Assembly (NCBI GenBank): GCA_014238945.1
Contig: JABAAB010000033.1
Location: forward strand, 1-52,180
Length of the DNA stretch: 52,180 nt
Direction of reading: 5' to 3'
DNA from: Lysobacterales bacterium
GTDB lineage: Bacteria; Pseudomonadota; Gammaproteobacteria; Xanthomonadales; SZUA-36
This document shows positions 8,519 to 20,611 of this stretch, piece after piece. The translations under genes were made by a program, and so were the position numbers. Position 1 is the stretch's first letter, and each line of letters opens with the position of its first letter. The notes beneath the pieces are model-generated. The model was not told the origin of the DNA and ran no database searches. It saw only the letters and a list, made by a program, of their open reading frames with translations.

Positions 8519-9463
8519 TCATGTTTTCCCGGGTTGATTTTTATCTACATTCTTGTAGCGTGTCGGTTTTTTACGTGGTTTTCGTTTGTTGCCCGACTTA
8601 TTGCTGTCAGACTGGCGGCGCCTTTTGTCCGGTTTAAGCCCGAGTCTTGCTGGCAGCGGACCCAATCCTACATCTTCGCGCAGAATTTCATGATCCCTGG
8701 GGGAGAGTTCGGAAAAGGAGCCCATGCGCAGGCGCTTGGGCAGAAACACTGCTCCGTAACGGACCCGTTTCAGTCGGCTCACGGTCAGACCCTGCGATGC
8801 CCAAAGCCGTCTGACTTCCCGGTTGCGACCTTCAAGCAAGGTCACGTGAAACCAGTTGTTTTCTTCACTGCCACCAGATGCAACGAGATCGCTGAAGCAC
8901 GCTGGGCCATCGTCCAGTACAACCCCATCGGTCAGGTTTTTTAACTGTTCGGCAGTGACTTCACCGTGGATGCGGCAGGCATATTCCCGGTCCACCTTGT
9001 TGGAAGGATGCATCATGGCATGGGCCAGTCCACCATCAGTGGTCATCAACAGCAGACCACTGGTATTGATATCCAGACGACCGACCGCAATCCAGCGTGC
9101 ACCTTCTAGCAACGGAAGTTTATCGAATACCGTACGCCGGCCCTGCGGATCCGAGCGTGTGGTGACCTCTCCTGTCGGTTTGTTGTACACCAGGCTGCGT
9201 TGGATGCCACCGCTGCTGACGACTGTCCAGCCATTACCATCCAGGGTGATGCTGTCGCCACTGGCTGCGAGTTGGCCCAGGCTGGCCACCGATCCGTTAA
9301 CGTACACGTCACCGCTGCCGATACGTCGTTCCAGTGCCCTGCGGGATCCAAGGCCGGCGGAGGCCATTATTTTCTGTAAACGTTCCGGTGGGTGTTCAAC
9401 GACCGCTTTGTGTTGCTGTGGAGGTTTTCCTTTCCGTCCGGGCGAAGGATTGCTTGGCTTCAT
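8519..9463 (-). CDS. rluB: 23S rRNA pseudouridine(2605) synthase
   Basis: A 314-residue RsuA/RluB-family pseudouridine synthase that isomerises U2605 of 23S rRNA (E. coli numbering). An N-terminal basic stretch precedes an S4 RNA-binding domain (RLQKIMASAGLGSRRALE, residues 28-75). The catalytic domain carries GRLDINTSGLLL with the nucleophile D131. The Lys/Arg-rich C-terminal tail (from about 275) is common in RluB. The start overlaps the stop of scpB by four bases (ATGA), indicating translational coupling. The scpA-scpB-rluB order is widely conserved and supports RluB over RsuA or RluE. Confidence 0.93.
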   Translation of the reverse strand: MKPSNPSPGRKGKPPQQHKAVVEHPPERLQKIMASAGLGSRRALERRIGSGDVYVNGSVASLGQLAASGDSITLDGNGWTVVSSGGIQRSLVYNKPTGEVTTRSDPQGRRTVFDKLPLLEGARWIAVGRLDINTSGLLLMTTDGGLAHAMMHPSNKVDREYACRIHGEVTAEQLKNLTDGVVLDDGPACFSDLVASGGSEENNWFHVTLLEGRNREVRRLWASQGLTVSRLKRVRYGAVFLPKRLRMGSFSELSPRDHEILREDVGLGPLPARLGLKPDKRRRQSDSNKSGNKRKPRKKPTRYKNVDKNQPGKT

Positions 9464-10191
9464 TGCAAATTGCTTTCTTCAACGGTAGCGACGACCGTTT
9501 CACCGGCTTGATGATCCGTATCTTGATCATCGGTTGCGGTGTCCACAGGCGTCGCCGTGTCTGAGGAGTCTTCAATTGCACTCTTCCCCTCCTGCACATC
9601 GGCCGCGGGTGGTGCAGGTTCCAGTTCAAGTTCCGGCTCGAGGTTTTCCATGTCCCTGATCTCCGCGAGCGTGGGCAGGTCGTCCAGGTTCTCCAGGTTG
9701 AAGCTGTCGAGGAAATTTCGGGTGGTACCGAACAGTGCTGGCTTGCCGGGAACATCGCGGTGCCCAACCACGCGTATCCACTCACGCTCCTGTAGTGTGC
9801 GGATGATACTGGTGCTTACCGATACCCCCCTGACTGCTTCAATTTCGCCCCGGGTAATGGGTTGCCGGTAGGCAATCAGTGCCATGGTCTCCAATAGTGC
9901 CCTGGAGTAACGTCTTGGTCGTTCTTTCCAGATCCGGGTAACCCACTCATTGAGGTTGCTGCGTACCTGCAACCGGTACCCACTGGCAACCTTGCGTAAC
10001 TCTACCCCCCGATGAACACAGTCATCGCCCAATTGTTCCAGGGCCTTGCTGATGTCGCTGCCCGAAGGACGCTCTTCCTCGGTGAACAGTGCGGCCAACT
10101 GGGGGTGTGACAACGGTTGCCCGGCGGCCAGCAGAGCCGCTTCCAGGATCTGTTTCAACCGGTCACCCTGCACAATTGAAGCTGTTACCAT
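9460..10191 (-). CDS. scpB: Segregation and condensation protein B
   Basis: A 243-residue subunit of the SMC-ScpAB condensin. Two winged-helix domains span residues 1-165 (LKQILEAALLAAGQPLSHPQL; ALLETMALIAYRQPITRGEIE; GRR-like turn near GHRDVPGKPALFGTT), followed by an acidic, low-complexity tail from about 185. ScpB dimers bind ScpA and regulate the SMC complex on the nucleoid. It starts 29 bases after scpA and overlaps rluB. The partner smc gene is in the same window at 13113, on the opposite strand. Confidence 0.94.
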   Translation of the reverse strand: MVTASIVQGDRLKQILEAALLAAGQPLSHPQLAALFTEEERPSGSDISKALEQLGDDCVHRGVELRKVASGYRLQVRSNLNEWVTRIWKERPRRYSRALLETMALIAYRQPITRGEIEAVRGVSVSTSIIRTLQEREWIRVVGHRDVPGKPALFGTTRNFLDSFNLENLDDLPTLAEIRDMENLEPELELEPAPPAADVQEGKSAIEDSSDTATPVDTATDDQDTDHQAGETVVATVEESNLQ

Positions 10192-10220
10192 CTCATTTCG
10201 CCCTGTTTCTCACCCGGTGT

Positions 10221-11051
10221 TCAGCCACCCGGGGATTTGATGTAGATTTGCCCGAAAGGCTCATTTTGCACCAGGTCTACCAGTTGTTCACGGCTTAATT
10301 CCATCAATGCGAGAAAACTGACAACCACACCCATACGGCCCTCAACAGGATCAAACAGGCAATGGAATTCCAGATAGGGGTTGTCCCTCAATTTGCTCAT
10401 GATGTGGGTCATGCGTTCACGCACTGACAGGGGTTCCTGTGTGATGTGGTGGTGGGTAAACAGTTCAGCCCGGCTCATGACATCCCGCAGTGCCACCAGC
10501 AATTCACGCAGATCGACCTGTGGTGGGGTACGAACCACTTCACGGTCTTCTACAAAGGCTTCCACCAGGTTGTAATCCCGTCCGGCCCTGGGCAGTTCAT
10601 CCAGGTCTTCCGCCGCCTGTTTAAAGCGTTCGTACTCCTGTAGTCTGCGTACCAACTCAGCCCTTGGGTCGGCTTCTTCGCCATCGTCGCTGGCAGGCCT
10701 TGGCAGCAGCATCCTGGACTTGATCTCGGCCAGTATGGCGGCCATGACCAGGTATTCAGCCGCCAGTTCAAACTGCATTTCCTCCAGCATTTCGATGTAT
10801 TCGACATACTGTTCGGTGATTTCTGTTATTGGAATATCGAGTATGTCCAGGTTCTGTCGCCGGATCAGGTACAAAAGCAGGTCCAGTGGACCTTCGAACG
10901 CATCCAGAATTATCTCGAGCGCGTCCGGGGGTATGTACAGATCATGGGGGACTTCGGCCAGCGGTTGACCCTGTACGATCGCAAAGGGCATTTCCTCCTG
11001 GTGGACTTCGTTTTCCGTGGCGTGTTTTTCCTGTTGTTTTGCAGCTTCCAT
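10221..11051 (-). CDS. scpA: Segregation and condensation protein A (kleisin)
   Basis: A 276-residue kleisin that bridges the SMC heads in the bacterial condensin. The conserved N-terminal block FEGPLDLLLYLIRRQNLDILDIPITEITEQY (in pieces from residue 54) binds the SMC neck, the middle region binds ScpB, and the C-terminal winged helix (VSFLALMELSREQLVDLVQNEPFG) binds the SMC head. About 40 extra N-terminal residues precede the core. Its ATG directly abuts the stop of the YciO-like gene, so the genes are probably coupled. Confidence 0.94.
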   Translation of the reverse strand: MEAAKQQEKHATENEVHQEEMPFAIVQGQPLAEVPHDLYIPPDALEIILDAFEGPLDLLLYLIRRQNLDILDIPITEITEQYVEYIEMLEEMQFELAAEYLVMAAILAEIKSRMLLPRPASDDGEEADPRAELVRRLQEYERFKQAAEDLDELPRAGRDYNLVEAFVEDREVVRTPPQVDLRELLVALRDVMSRAELFTHHHITQEPLSVRERMTHIMSKLRDNPYLEFHCLFDPVEGRMGVVVSFLALMELSREQLVDLVQNEPFGQIYIKSPGG

Positions 11052-11669
11052 TTAGAGGAAGTCTATCACGCCGAGTCCCCGGCGCAGTATCTCCGGTTTG
11101 CCACTGGTCAGGTCCACCAGTGTGGTCGGTTCGAGGGGGCAGTAACCGGCATCTACGAACAGGTCTATCTGACCGTAAACTTCATCATACAGGTCTTCAC
11201 TGTCCATGATTTTTCCCTCGGGATCGGGCAGGATCAGGGACGAACTCAATAACGGCTCGTCCAGAACTTTCAGCAATCCCTGCACGACCGGGTGATTGGG
11301 AATTCGCACACCGATGGTACGACGCTTGTTCATATGTGCATTTCGGGGGACATTAAGGGATGACGGCAATATGAATGTATAGGGGCCGGGTGTCAGTTGC
11401 CGGATCAGGCGGTGATCCGAAGTGTGAATCTTGGCCAGTCTGCTGATATCAGAAAGGCTGCGACAACAGTAAGTAAAATGATGCCGACGCTCGAGTTCAC
11501 GAATACGAATCACCCGGTCACGTGCCTGGCGATAATTCGAACGCCAGCCCAGCGCGTAGCCCGAATCGGTCGGATAGGCAATCACACCACCACGAACCAG
11601 CACACCAACGATATGGTCCAACTGGCGTGGCTTGGGGCCGTGACTCAATACTTCAATACGCTCACTCAT
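11052..11669 (-). CDS. yciO: YciO-like Sua5/YrdC family protein
   Basis: A 205-residue protein of the Sua5/YciO/YrdC fold. The family segments AYPTDSGYALGW (N-terminal nucleotide/threonine pocket), LTPGPYTFILPSS and RTIGVRIPNHPV are all present. Sua5/YrdC makes threonylcarbamoyl-AMP for t6A tRNA modification. YciO is a paralogue whose role is less settled. YciO is preferred because this type commonly lies upstream of scpA and carries TxDSGYALG rather than the usual TSEAxYGLGC of TsaC. It is the first gene of the minus-strand yciO-scpA-scpB-rluB cluster. Confidence 0.85.
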   Translation of the reverse strand: MSERIEVLSHGPKPRQLDHIVGVLVRGGVIAYPTDSGYALGWRSNYRQARDRVIRIRELERRHHFTYCCRSLSDISRLAKIHTSDHRLIRQLTPGPYTFILPSSLNVPRNAHMNKRRTIGVRIPNHPVVQGLLKVLDEPLLSSSLILPDPEGKIMDSEDLYDEVYGQIDLFVDAGYCPLEPTTLVDLTSGKPEILRRGLGVIDFL

Positions 11670-11771
11670 GATGGGAGTATTTTACCCGTGGTGTTTGCTT
11701 GTACTCAACGAATACATTTCTGAATTTGATTTTGCCAGTATTGTAGACCCTGAGCCGTGCGTAACAGAACC

Positions 11772-11813
11772 CCCGTCATTCCGGGGCCGCGAGTAGCAGA
11801 ACCCGGGACCACC
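11772..11813. repeat. Module B repeat (inverted copy)
   Basis: One module B palindrome in reverse orientation (CGTCATTCCGGGGCCGCGAG... ending ACCCGGGACC) sits between the divergent yciO and YciI genes. The rest of that 235-base gap shows no gene; promoters for both genes should lie here but I cannot define them. Confidence 0.75.
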
Positions 11814-11904
11814 TTACGTTCGCAGAGCCTATCCAACAATAACCACTTGTACAAACACCACCGTCAGGTACACTTTCAACAACAAGAAACGGACATCCAG
11901 ACTT

Positions 11905-12204
11905 ATGTGGTACCTGATATTCGCCAGTGATGCACCGGACAGCCTCCCGGCGCGCAAGAAATCCCGTCCGGCGCATCTGGAAAGGGTCAACAAATTGCTG
12001 GACCAGGGCCGTTTGCTGCTTTCTGGACCCATGCCGGCAATTGACTCACCCGACCCCGGACCGGCGGGTTTCAGTGGATCAATGATCGTGGCAGAATTTG
12101 ATTCACTGCAAGAGGCCCGAGTCTGGGCCGAGACAGACCCATACATTAATTCGGGTGCCTGGATATCGGTGGATGTCCGGCCGTTCATACCGGTACTGCC
12201 CTGA
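11905..12204 (+). CDS. YciI family protein
   Basis: A 99-residue YciI-like protein with a ferredoxin-like alpha/beta fold. Family marks: N-terminal MWYLIFASDAPDSL, conserved H in RPAHLERV, GRLLLSGPMP, and the DPYINSGAW segment near the end. The family has a putative His-Asp active site but no settled in vivo reaction. A BolA-family gene starts 12 bases after its stop. The yciI-bolA neighbourhood is frequent in gammaproteobacteria, often with ispZ, which is absent here. Confidence 0.88.
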   Translation: MWYLIFASDAPDSLPARKKSRPAHLERVNKLLDQGRLLLSGPMPAIDSPDPGPAGFSGSMIVAEFDSLQEARVWAETDPYINSGAWISVDVRPFIPVLP

Positions 12205-12216
12205 TGGGTTATTGCC

Positions 12217-12489
12217 ATGACGGTTGAACGCGTCGAAAGAATTCGTACGTTACTTGAGTCCGCTTTTTCCCCCGAAGCACTGGATGTGGAGGATGAGGGG
12301 CATTTGCACGTTGGTCACGAAGGTGCCCGTGGGGGGTTGGGTCATTTCCGTGTGATGCTTGTCTGTGAAGATTTTGCCGGGGTACCCATGTTAAAAAGGC
12401 ACCGGGCAGTTTATGCGGCCCTCGGTGAGATGATGCAAACGGATATACACGCCCTGGCAATAGATGCGTTTGCCAGTGATGAATTGTAA
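12217..12489 (+). CDS. BolA family protein
   Basis: A 90-residue BolA/IbaG-type protein with a KH-like fold. It shows the family core GHFRVMLVCEDFAG followed by the helix signature MLKRHRAVYAALGE. BolA proteins pair with monothiol glutaredoxins in iron-sulfur handling, and BolA itself can also affect transcription. It follows YciI closely and is probably co-transcribed. Whether it is orthologous to BolA or to IbaG/YrbA is unclear; the His after the beta-strand (HLHVGH) favours BolA. The 168 bases before queF hold no recognisable feature. Confidence 0.88.
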   Translation: MTVERVERIRTLLESAFSPEALDVEDEGHLHVGHEGARGGLGHFRVMLVCEDFAGVPMLKRHRAVYAALGEMMQTDIHALAIDAFASDEL

Positions 12490-12657
12490 ATAGCACGCAC
12501 CGGCAAATCTGATTTTTTCAATGTCACCAGGACTGCTTGAGCATGACTGCAAACCTCAATGCGCACCCCATGATGCGGTGTCGAGGGATTTCGGCAGATA
12601 TCCGGGTGCGAGTCCGGTAGGGCCTGACTGCTTTGTGACCAATCCAGGGATGACCAT

Positions 12658-13047
12658 TTATGGCAATTCAACTGCAGCGGGTGGATTCCATCCCGTGGCC
12701 CGGTGTTCGGCAATGACGGTGGTGTCAATTCCACCGCGTACATTGAAGATTGCCGTCAGACGCATGAAGCGTGGTTCGGTGGCGCGGCTGAGGTCATCCA
12801 GGATTTCATTGGTTACTGCCTCATGAAACGCACCCTCGTTACGAAAGCTCCAGACGTACAATTTGAGCGATTTGAGTTCCACACAAAGCTGGTCCGGAAT
12901 ATACTCCAGCAACAGGGTCGCGAAGTCGGGTTGGCCGGTCTTGGGACACAAACAGGTAAACTCCGGAATACGGATTCGAATGGTATAATCACGTTCAGGC
13001 TGGGGGTTTGGAAACAGTTCCAGTTCACGACCGGGCTGGGTAGCCAT
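12658..13047 (-). CDS. queF: NADPH-dependent 7-cyano-7-deazaguanine reductase
   Basis: A short-form (YkvM-type, 129 aa) QueF that reduces preQ0 to preQ1 in queuosine tRNA-modification biosynthesis. The [15 protein letters not shown] segment holds the catalytic Cys (C34 by alignment with SLCPKTGQ) and D41. The substrate/NADPH-binding block reads [21 protein letters not shown] start at the ATG at 13047, with GGAG eight bases upstream, because an alternative start 18 codons earlier adds a non-conserved tail. The gene is divergent from smc. No other queuosine genes are in the window. Confidence 0.94.
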   Translation of the reverse strand: MATQPGRELELFPNPQPERDYTIRIRIPEFTCLCPKTGQPDFATLLLEYIPDQLCVELKSLKLYVWSFRNEGAFHEAVTNEILDDLSRATEPRFMRLTAIFNVRGGIDTTVIAEHRATGWNPPAAVELP

Positions 13048-13112
13048 ATTGATACTCCGGAAAATAATAATTGGATGAGAACTGTACTCATCCCTGACCA
13101 CAGATTCAATCT

Positions 13113-16100
13113 ATGCGACTGACTGCAATCAAGCTTGCGGGCTTCAAATCTTTTGTAGATGCGACCACATTTACCGCGCCGACCAACCTGACCGGCGTGG
13201 TCGGGCCCAATGGCTGTGGTAAATCCAACATCATTGACGCGGTACGTTGGGTCATGGGTGAGGGCTCGGCCAAGGTCTTGCGTGGCGAATCCATGGCGGA
13301 TGTCATTTTCTCTGGATCCAGCACCCGCAAACCGGTAGGTACTGCCACGGTGGAATTGCTGTTTGACAATTCCGACGGTCAGATTGCTGGCGAGTTTGCT
13401 GGCTACAATGAAATTTCGGTCAAACGACAGGTTGGCCGTGATGGTATTTCACACTATTCTCTGAACGGGACACGCTGTCGACGCAAGGACGTGCGTGACC
13501 TGTTCCTGGGCACCGGTCTGGGCTCCAAGAGCTATTCGATCATAGAGCAGGGCATGATTTCCCAGGTCGTCGATGCCGGGCCGGATGATATCCGCTCGCA
13601 TCTTGAAGAAGCCGCGGGGATATCACGTTACAAGGAACGACGCAGGGAAACCGAAAGACGCATCGGACACACCCGGGAAAACCTGGACCGGTTGTCAGAT
13701 CTGCGTGATGAAATAAGCAGTCACCTGGACCGGCTCAAGCGCCAGGCCCGGGCGGCGGAGCGTTACCGCAAGTTGAAGATCGAAAGACGGGAACTGGAAT
13801 CAAACCTGCTGGCGCTGCAATGGTCGGAATTGCAGAACAATGCCGAGATCGGTCGTGCCGGGTTGAGCGTGCGGGAAACCGCCATGCAGGAACAACTTGC
13901 GGAACAACGCGCGGCTGAGGCGGCCATGGAAAAACTGCACCAGCAACAGGCTGGTGCCGCCGAGGCCTTTAACAGCGTTCAGGGTGATTTGTATTCAGTT
14001 GGCAGCGATATCGCCCGCCTGGAGCAGACCATTCAGCACAGTCGTGAATTGCAGTCCCGGCAAAGAAAGGAATACCAGGAGACTTCCGATTCCCTCAAGG
14101 ATATGGAACAACACATGGTGCTCGACCGGGCACAGGTTGAAGACCTGACCAGGCGTCTGGCTGAGGTTGAGCCCTTGCTCAAGCAGGCAAACAAGGAGGA
14201 AACCAGCGCGGATGCCGAGATGCAGGAGTCCGAAGCCGAAGTCAATGACTGGCAGGACAAGTTACAGGACCACCACATCAAAAGTAATGAGCAGAGTCGA
14301 AAAGCGGACAGTTTGCAGGCCACCATCGATATGCTGGATCAACGCACCCGGGATGGAGAGCAACGCCTTGATGGTCTTGCCAGTGAAACTGAAGGTACGG
14401 ATACCGGCGAGCTGAGCCGGGAGGTTGTAAGCCTCGAAAAACAAGCTGCAGAGTCGACTGCAAAGCTGACATCGCAACAGGAAGAGCTGGTGAAGATTCG
14501 CAGCGAATTGGCGGACAGGCGTGCTGCCCTGCGTGACAGCACATCGGAACAACACACGCTGCAGGGTGAAGTGAGCCGGAGTGAAGGAAGGCTGGAATCC
14601 CTCAGGGCATTTCAGCAGGCTGAGCGTGAAGGTGGTGACAGCGTCACGTTTCTGGAATCCAGTGGTCTGAACACCGCACCCCGACTGCTGGAACAACTCG
14701 AGGTTCAGCCAGGCTGGGAAGCAGCTGTCGAAACCGTGCTCGGGTTCTGGCTAGATTCGGTGCTGGTGGATAATCCCGAATCATTTTCGAAAGGGCTGAA
14801 TCAGCTGGCCGATGATCAAAGCGGGAGTATTGAGCTGACGCTGCTCGATGGTCACCGTTCCGGGATCAATGTGGTCGCGGGCAGCCTGGCTGAGAAAGTC
14901 TCCGGTCCCGATGCCATTATCGGGCAACTCAACCAGGTCCTGATAGCAGACTCGCTCGGGCAAGCACTGGAGAACACCGCGCGCCCGGGTCAGACAGATA
15001 CCTTTGTCACTCCGGGGGGGCAATGGCTCGGCACCGGTTGGATACGTGTTGCAGGTGGCCAGTCCGGCAAGGCGGGTAAGCTGGCACGAAAACAGGAAAT
15101 CAAGACACTGGAGGCGGGGCTCACCGGTCTCAGGCAACAATGGTCGGAGCTACGTTCAGCCAACCTGGCAGCGCGTGAGGCCATGCCTGCACAGGAGCAG
15201 GACATCACTGAACTGCAGCAGCAGGTCAATTCTCAGCATCGCCAGGGCGCGGATATCAGCGGTCGTTTAAATGCCGCCCGTGCCAGGATTGAAGACCTCA
15301 GTGGGCGCCAGAGACAGATTGCCGAGGAGTCGGCTGCTCTGCAAAAACAACACGACAGCGACCAGGCACTGATAAAGGACTCACGTCGGGAACTGGCGGT
15401 GGTCATCGAGGCCATGGCCGAGATCGAAAAAGAACGCTCCGCCCTGGACCAGCAACGGGAAGCTCTGCTTGAACGCCGGGACAAGGCCAGGACCAATGCC
15501 CGCCAGGCACGCAATCAAAGACATGAACTGGCTTTGAAGACAGAAGCCCGGCGCGCCAGCCATGATTCCCTGCGCCAGTCACTCGAGCGTATGGACGCAC
15601 AATTCGCACATCTGCAACAACGTTACCTTGACCTGAGTGAGCAAATCGCACGCAACCAGGATCCACAGGAAAAATACCGGTCTGAAATGGATGGTTTGTT
15701 GCAAAACCGGGTAGAAGTTGAACAGCAACTGGGTGCGGCGCGTGCAAAGATGCAGGAACTCGAAGAGGATTACAGACGATTGGAGGCCGACAAGCACATT
15801 TCGGTCCAGGCGGTCGAAGAAATCCGGGGCTCACTGGAGAAAGCACGATTATTGCAACAGGAAGTGGAGCTGAATGCCCGTACGCTCAAACGACAGGTAG
15901 AGCAAATGGAGCTGGATATCGCGGAACTGGCCGGCGCGCTTCCTGAGGATGCAGACCCACAGGCCTGGGAGGAAAACCTGGAACGGCTCGCTATCAGGAT
16001 TACCCGCCTGGAGCCGGTCAACCTGGCGGCCATATCTGAGTACGAGGAAGAACTCAAACGCAAGGAATATCTGGATGCACAAAACGAGGACCTGATAAGC

Positions 16101-16637
16101 GCCCTGGATACGCTGGAAAATGCTATCAAGAAAATTGACCGCAAGACACGGACCCGATTCAAGGATACGTTTGAAGGTGTCAACAAGGGGATACAGGAGT
16201 TGTTCCCGAGATTGTTTGGTGGTGGCCACGCCTACCTTGAACTCACCGGCGAAGACCTGTTGACTACCGGAGTTGCCATCATGGCCCGTCCGCCAGGCAA
16301 ACGGGTCAGCAGTATTCACCTGCTTTCTGGTGGTGAAAAGGCATTAACGGCCGTGGCGTTTGTATTTGCCATATTCCGCTTGAATCCTTCACCGTTCTGC
16401 CTGCTTGATGAGGTCGATGCGCCGCTGGATGACGCCAACGTGGCGAGGTTTACCCTGATGGTCCGGGAAATGTCAGGTTCTGTGCAGTTTATTGTCGTCA
16501 CCCACAACAAGATCACCATGGAGATGGTCCATCAACTCAGTGGTGTCACCATGAGGGAGCCCGGTGTGTCGCGTCTGGTGCAGGTTGATATTGACGAAGC
16601 ATCAAGTATGGTTAATGACCAGCAACAGGCAAGCTAA
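13113..16637 (+). CDS. smc: Chromosome partition protein Smc
   Basis: A 1174-residue SMC ATPase, core of the condensin that compacts and segregates chromosomes with ScpA and ScpB. N-terminal head with Walker A GPNGCGKS at residues 31-38; long coiled coil rich in Glu, Gln, Arg and Leu to about 500; hinge roughly 515-650 (GLNTAPRLLEQLEVQPGWE through VTPGGQWL); returning coiled coil; C-terminal head with the ABC signature LLSGGEKAL from 1070 and Walker B CLLDEVDAPLDD. Full length for the family. No strong ribosome site is seen before the ATG. The zipA and ligA genes follow on the same strand. Confidence 0.97.
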   Translation: MRLTAIKLAGFKSFVDATTFTAPTNLTGVVGPNGCGKSNIIDAVRWVMGEGSAKVLRGESMADVIFSGSSTRKPVGTATVELLFDNSDGQIAGEFAGYNEISVKRQVGRDGISHYSLNGTRCRRKDVRDLFLGTGLGSKSYSIIEQGMISQVVDAGPDDIRSHLEEAAGISRYKERRRETERRIGHTRENLDRLSDLRDEISSHLDRLKRQARAAERYRKLKIERRELESNLLALQWSELQNNAEIGRAGLSVRETAMQEQLAEQRAAEAAMEKLHQQQAGAAEAFNSVQGDLYSVGSDIARLEQTIQHSRELQSRQRKEYQETSDSLKDMEQHMVLDRAQVEDLTRRLAEVEPLLKQANKEETSADAEMQESEAEVNDWQDKLQDHHIKSNEQSRKADSLQATIDMLDQRTRDGEQRLDGLASETEGTDTGELSREVVSLEKQAAESTAKLTSQQEELVKIRSELADRRAALRDSTSEQHTLQGEVSRSEGRLESLRAFQQAEREGGDSVTFLESSGLNTAPRLLEQLEVQPGWEAAVETVLGFWLDSVLVDNPESFSKGLNQLADDQSGSIELTLLDGHRSGINVVAGSLAEKVSGPDAIIGQLNQVLIADSLGQALENTARPGQTDTFVTPGGQWLGTGWIRVAGGQSGKAGKLARKQEIKTLEAGLTGLRQQWSELRSANLAAREAMPAQEQDITELQQQVNSQHRQGADISGRLNAARARIEDLSGRQRQIAEESAALQKQHDSDQALIKDSRRELAVVIEAMAEIEKERSALDQQREALLERRDKARTNARQARNQRHELALKTEARRASHDSLRQSLERMDAQFAHLQQRYLDLSEQIARNQDPQEKYRSEMDGLLQNRVEVEQQLGAARAKMQELEEDYRRLEADKHISVQAVEEIRGSLEKARLLQQEVELNARTLKRQVEQMELDIAELAGALPEDADPQAWEENLERLAIRITRLEPVNLAAISEYEEELKRKEYLDAQNEDLISALDTLENAIKKIDRKTRTRFKDTFEGVNKGIQELFPRLFGGGHAYLELTGEDLLTTGVAIMARPPGKRVSSIHLLSGGEKALTAVAFVFAIFRLNPSPFCLLDEVDAPLDDANVARFTLMVREMSGSVQFIVVTHNKITMEMVHQLSGVTMREPGVSRLVQVDIDEASSMVNDQQQAS

Positions 16638-16714
16638 TATAATGCAGGGAACGATCACAGCTACCGTATTGGGCTGAGGTCAGAACAGGGGACTGAACAA
16701 CAGTAAGAGCCGAA

Positions 16715-19452
<2,738 letters not shown>

Positions 19453-19543
19453 AAATCAGATACCGGCGGATTGTCTTCCCACGGTCCGTCCGTTCGTGTT
19501 CTTTACTTTTACCCTTTGAATATTTATCAATCGGTTTGGGTCA

Positions 19544-20497
19544 TTATCCTTCGTCACCGGTAAATTCGATGCGAAAAATGGGCGCCGGGAGTTTCTCTGT
19601 CGTGACGAAAATGGACTGACCATCTGCGCTGAAAGCAATGGCCTCGTTCTGCACTGCCCTGGGACCCACCAGTTCGGTTGGTTTCCGGCTCATCGACACC
19701 ACCCAGTCCTCGTTATCCCGGCGCAGATAGCGGTACACACTGCGGTAGGAAATGATGACCGCCTCAGAGCCGTCGGGGGAAATATCAAGACCCGTGGGTT
19801 GGGAAATCCAGTCTGTTTTACCCCGCCAGATACGTTGGTCACTTGCTGTGGGTGGGCGCAGGGCATAGATTGTGCCCGCAAATTCAAGTTCAGCCTGACC
19901 CTGGGAAAGCGCAATATCCAGGTCCACTGTGTACAAATGGGCCGGCTTGTCCCGCTTGCTGAGCAACAGGAGTTGTCTGTTTACAGGGTCATAGGCAAGT
20001 GATTCACAATCGCGCGCACCGTCCGGAAACTCAAGGTCCAGCCTGTGCCGCACTACCTGGTCACCACCATATCGTCCATTCTCATCAGGCCGGGGTTCCT
20101 CGATAAAATACAGCATGATGTAAGACCGAATGGATAAATTGTCGCCAATATCCCCAATTACGATCCAGTGACCATCATCCACCGGCACCGATGTAATGTC
20201 TTCCCAGTCCGTATTGCGCGCGGGAACGATTGAAACCACACCCAGGTTGGCCCCTTTTTCATTGATTACAAACAGTTCTGGCCGGCCATCATCGTTGTGC
20301 ACGAAAAAGTGGCCGGGTTGTGAGAAACTGGCTTGCAGACCGCTGGCCTCCATGAGGTTTTGAGCAGCGAGCCAACCGGTCTGTTCCATTTTCACGGGTG
20401 GTGACCCAATGTTGTCGGTTGTTGCTTCGATCTGTGGCTCGCATGCGCAAAGAAATAAAGCGAGCGGGAAACCAAATTTGGAATGTTGAACAGGCAT
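19544..20497 (-). CDS. Putative lipoprotein with beta-propeller-like repeats
   Basis: A 317-residue protein of unknown function. The short hydrophobic start ends in LFLCACE, with Cys17 or Cys19 as a possible lipidation site, so probably exported and membrane-anchored. The body has repeated beta-rich segments of the kind seen in propellers that follow genomic or phytase-like folds (HFFVHNDDGRPELFVIN, RDCESLAYDPVNRQLLLLSK, QPTGLDISPDGSEAVIISY, NEAIAFSADGQSIFVTTE). No catalytic motif is evident. A module A-like palindrome (20511-20536) sits 14 bases before the start codon. It is convergent with ligA and divergent from the SLC13 permease. Confidence 0.75.
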   Translation of the reverse strand: MPVQHSKFGFPLALFLCACEPQIEATTDNIGSPPVKMEQTGWLAAQNLMEASGLQASFSQPGHFFVHNDDGRPELFVINEKGANLGVVSIVPARNTDWEDITSVPVDDGHWIVIGDIGDNLSIRSYIMLYFIEEPRPDENGRYGGDQVVRHRLDLEFPDGARDCESLAYDPVNRQLLLLSKRDKPAHLYTVDLDIALSQGQAELEFAGTIYALRPPTASDQRIWRGKTDWISQPTGLDISPDGSEAVIISYRSVYRYLRRDNEDWVVSMSRKPTELVGPRAVQNEAIAFSADGQSIFVTTEKLPAPIFRIEFTGDEG

Positions 20498-20510
20498 ATC
20501 CCATTGTACT

Positions 20511-20536
20511 GGTATCCCGCGCGCGCGGGAACGACG
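20511..20536. repeat. Module A variant palindrome
   Basis: A GC-alternating version of module A (ATCCCGCGCGCGCGGGAA core) lies between the divergent lipoprotein and SLC13 permease genes, close to the lipoprotein start. Its stem would form in the 5' leader of the lipoprotein mRNA. Confidence 0.65.
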
Positions 20537-20611
20537 GTTGAATTGACACCGTGGTTAACTTGCAGATGCCGGTGCTGGTAACATAGCAACAATACAAAAA
20601 CAGGCGAACCC

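Noticed and set aside
8856-9488. A 210-codon plus-strand frame
   Set aside because: Antisense to rluB, which has clear catalytic and S4 motifs; the frame reads as low-complexity shadow.
12490-12657. tRNA-like phrase GTGCGAGTCC in the bolA-queF gap
   Set aside because: No matching acceptor, D- or anticodon arms could be drawn.
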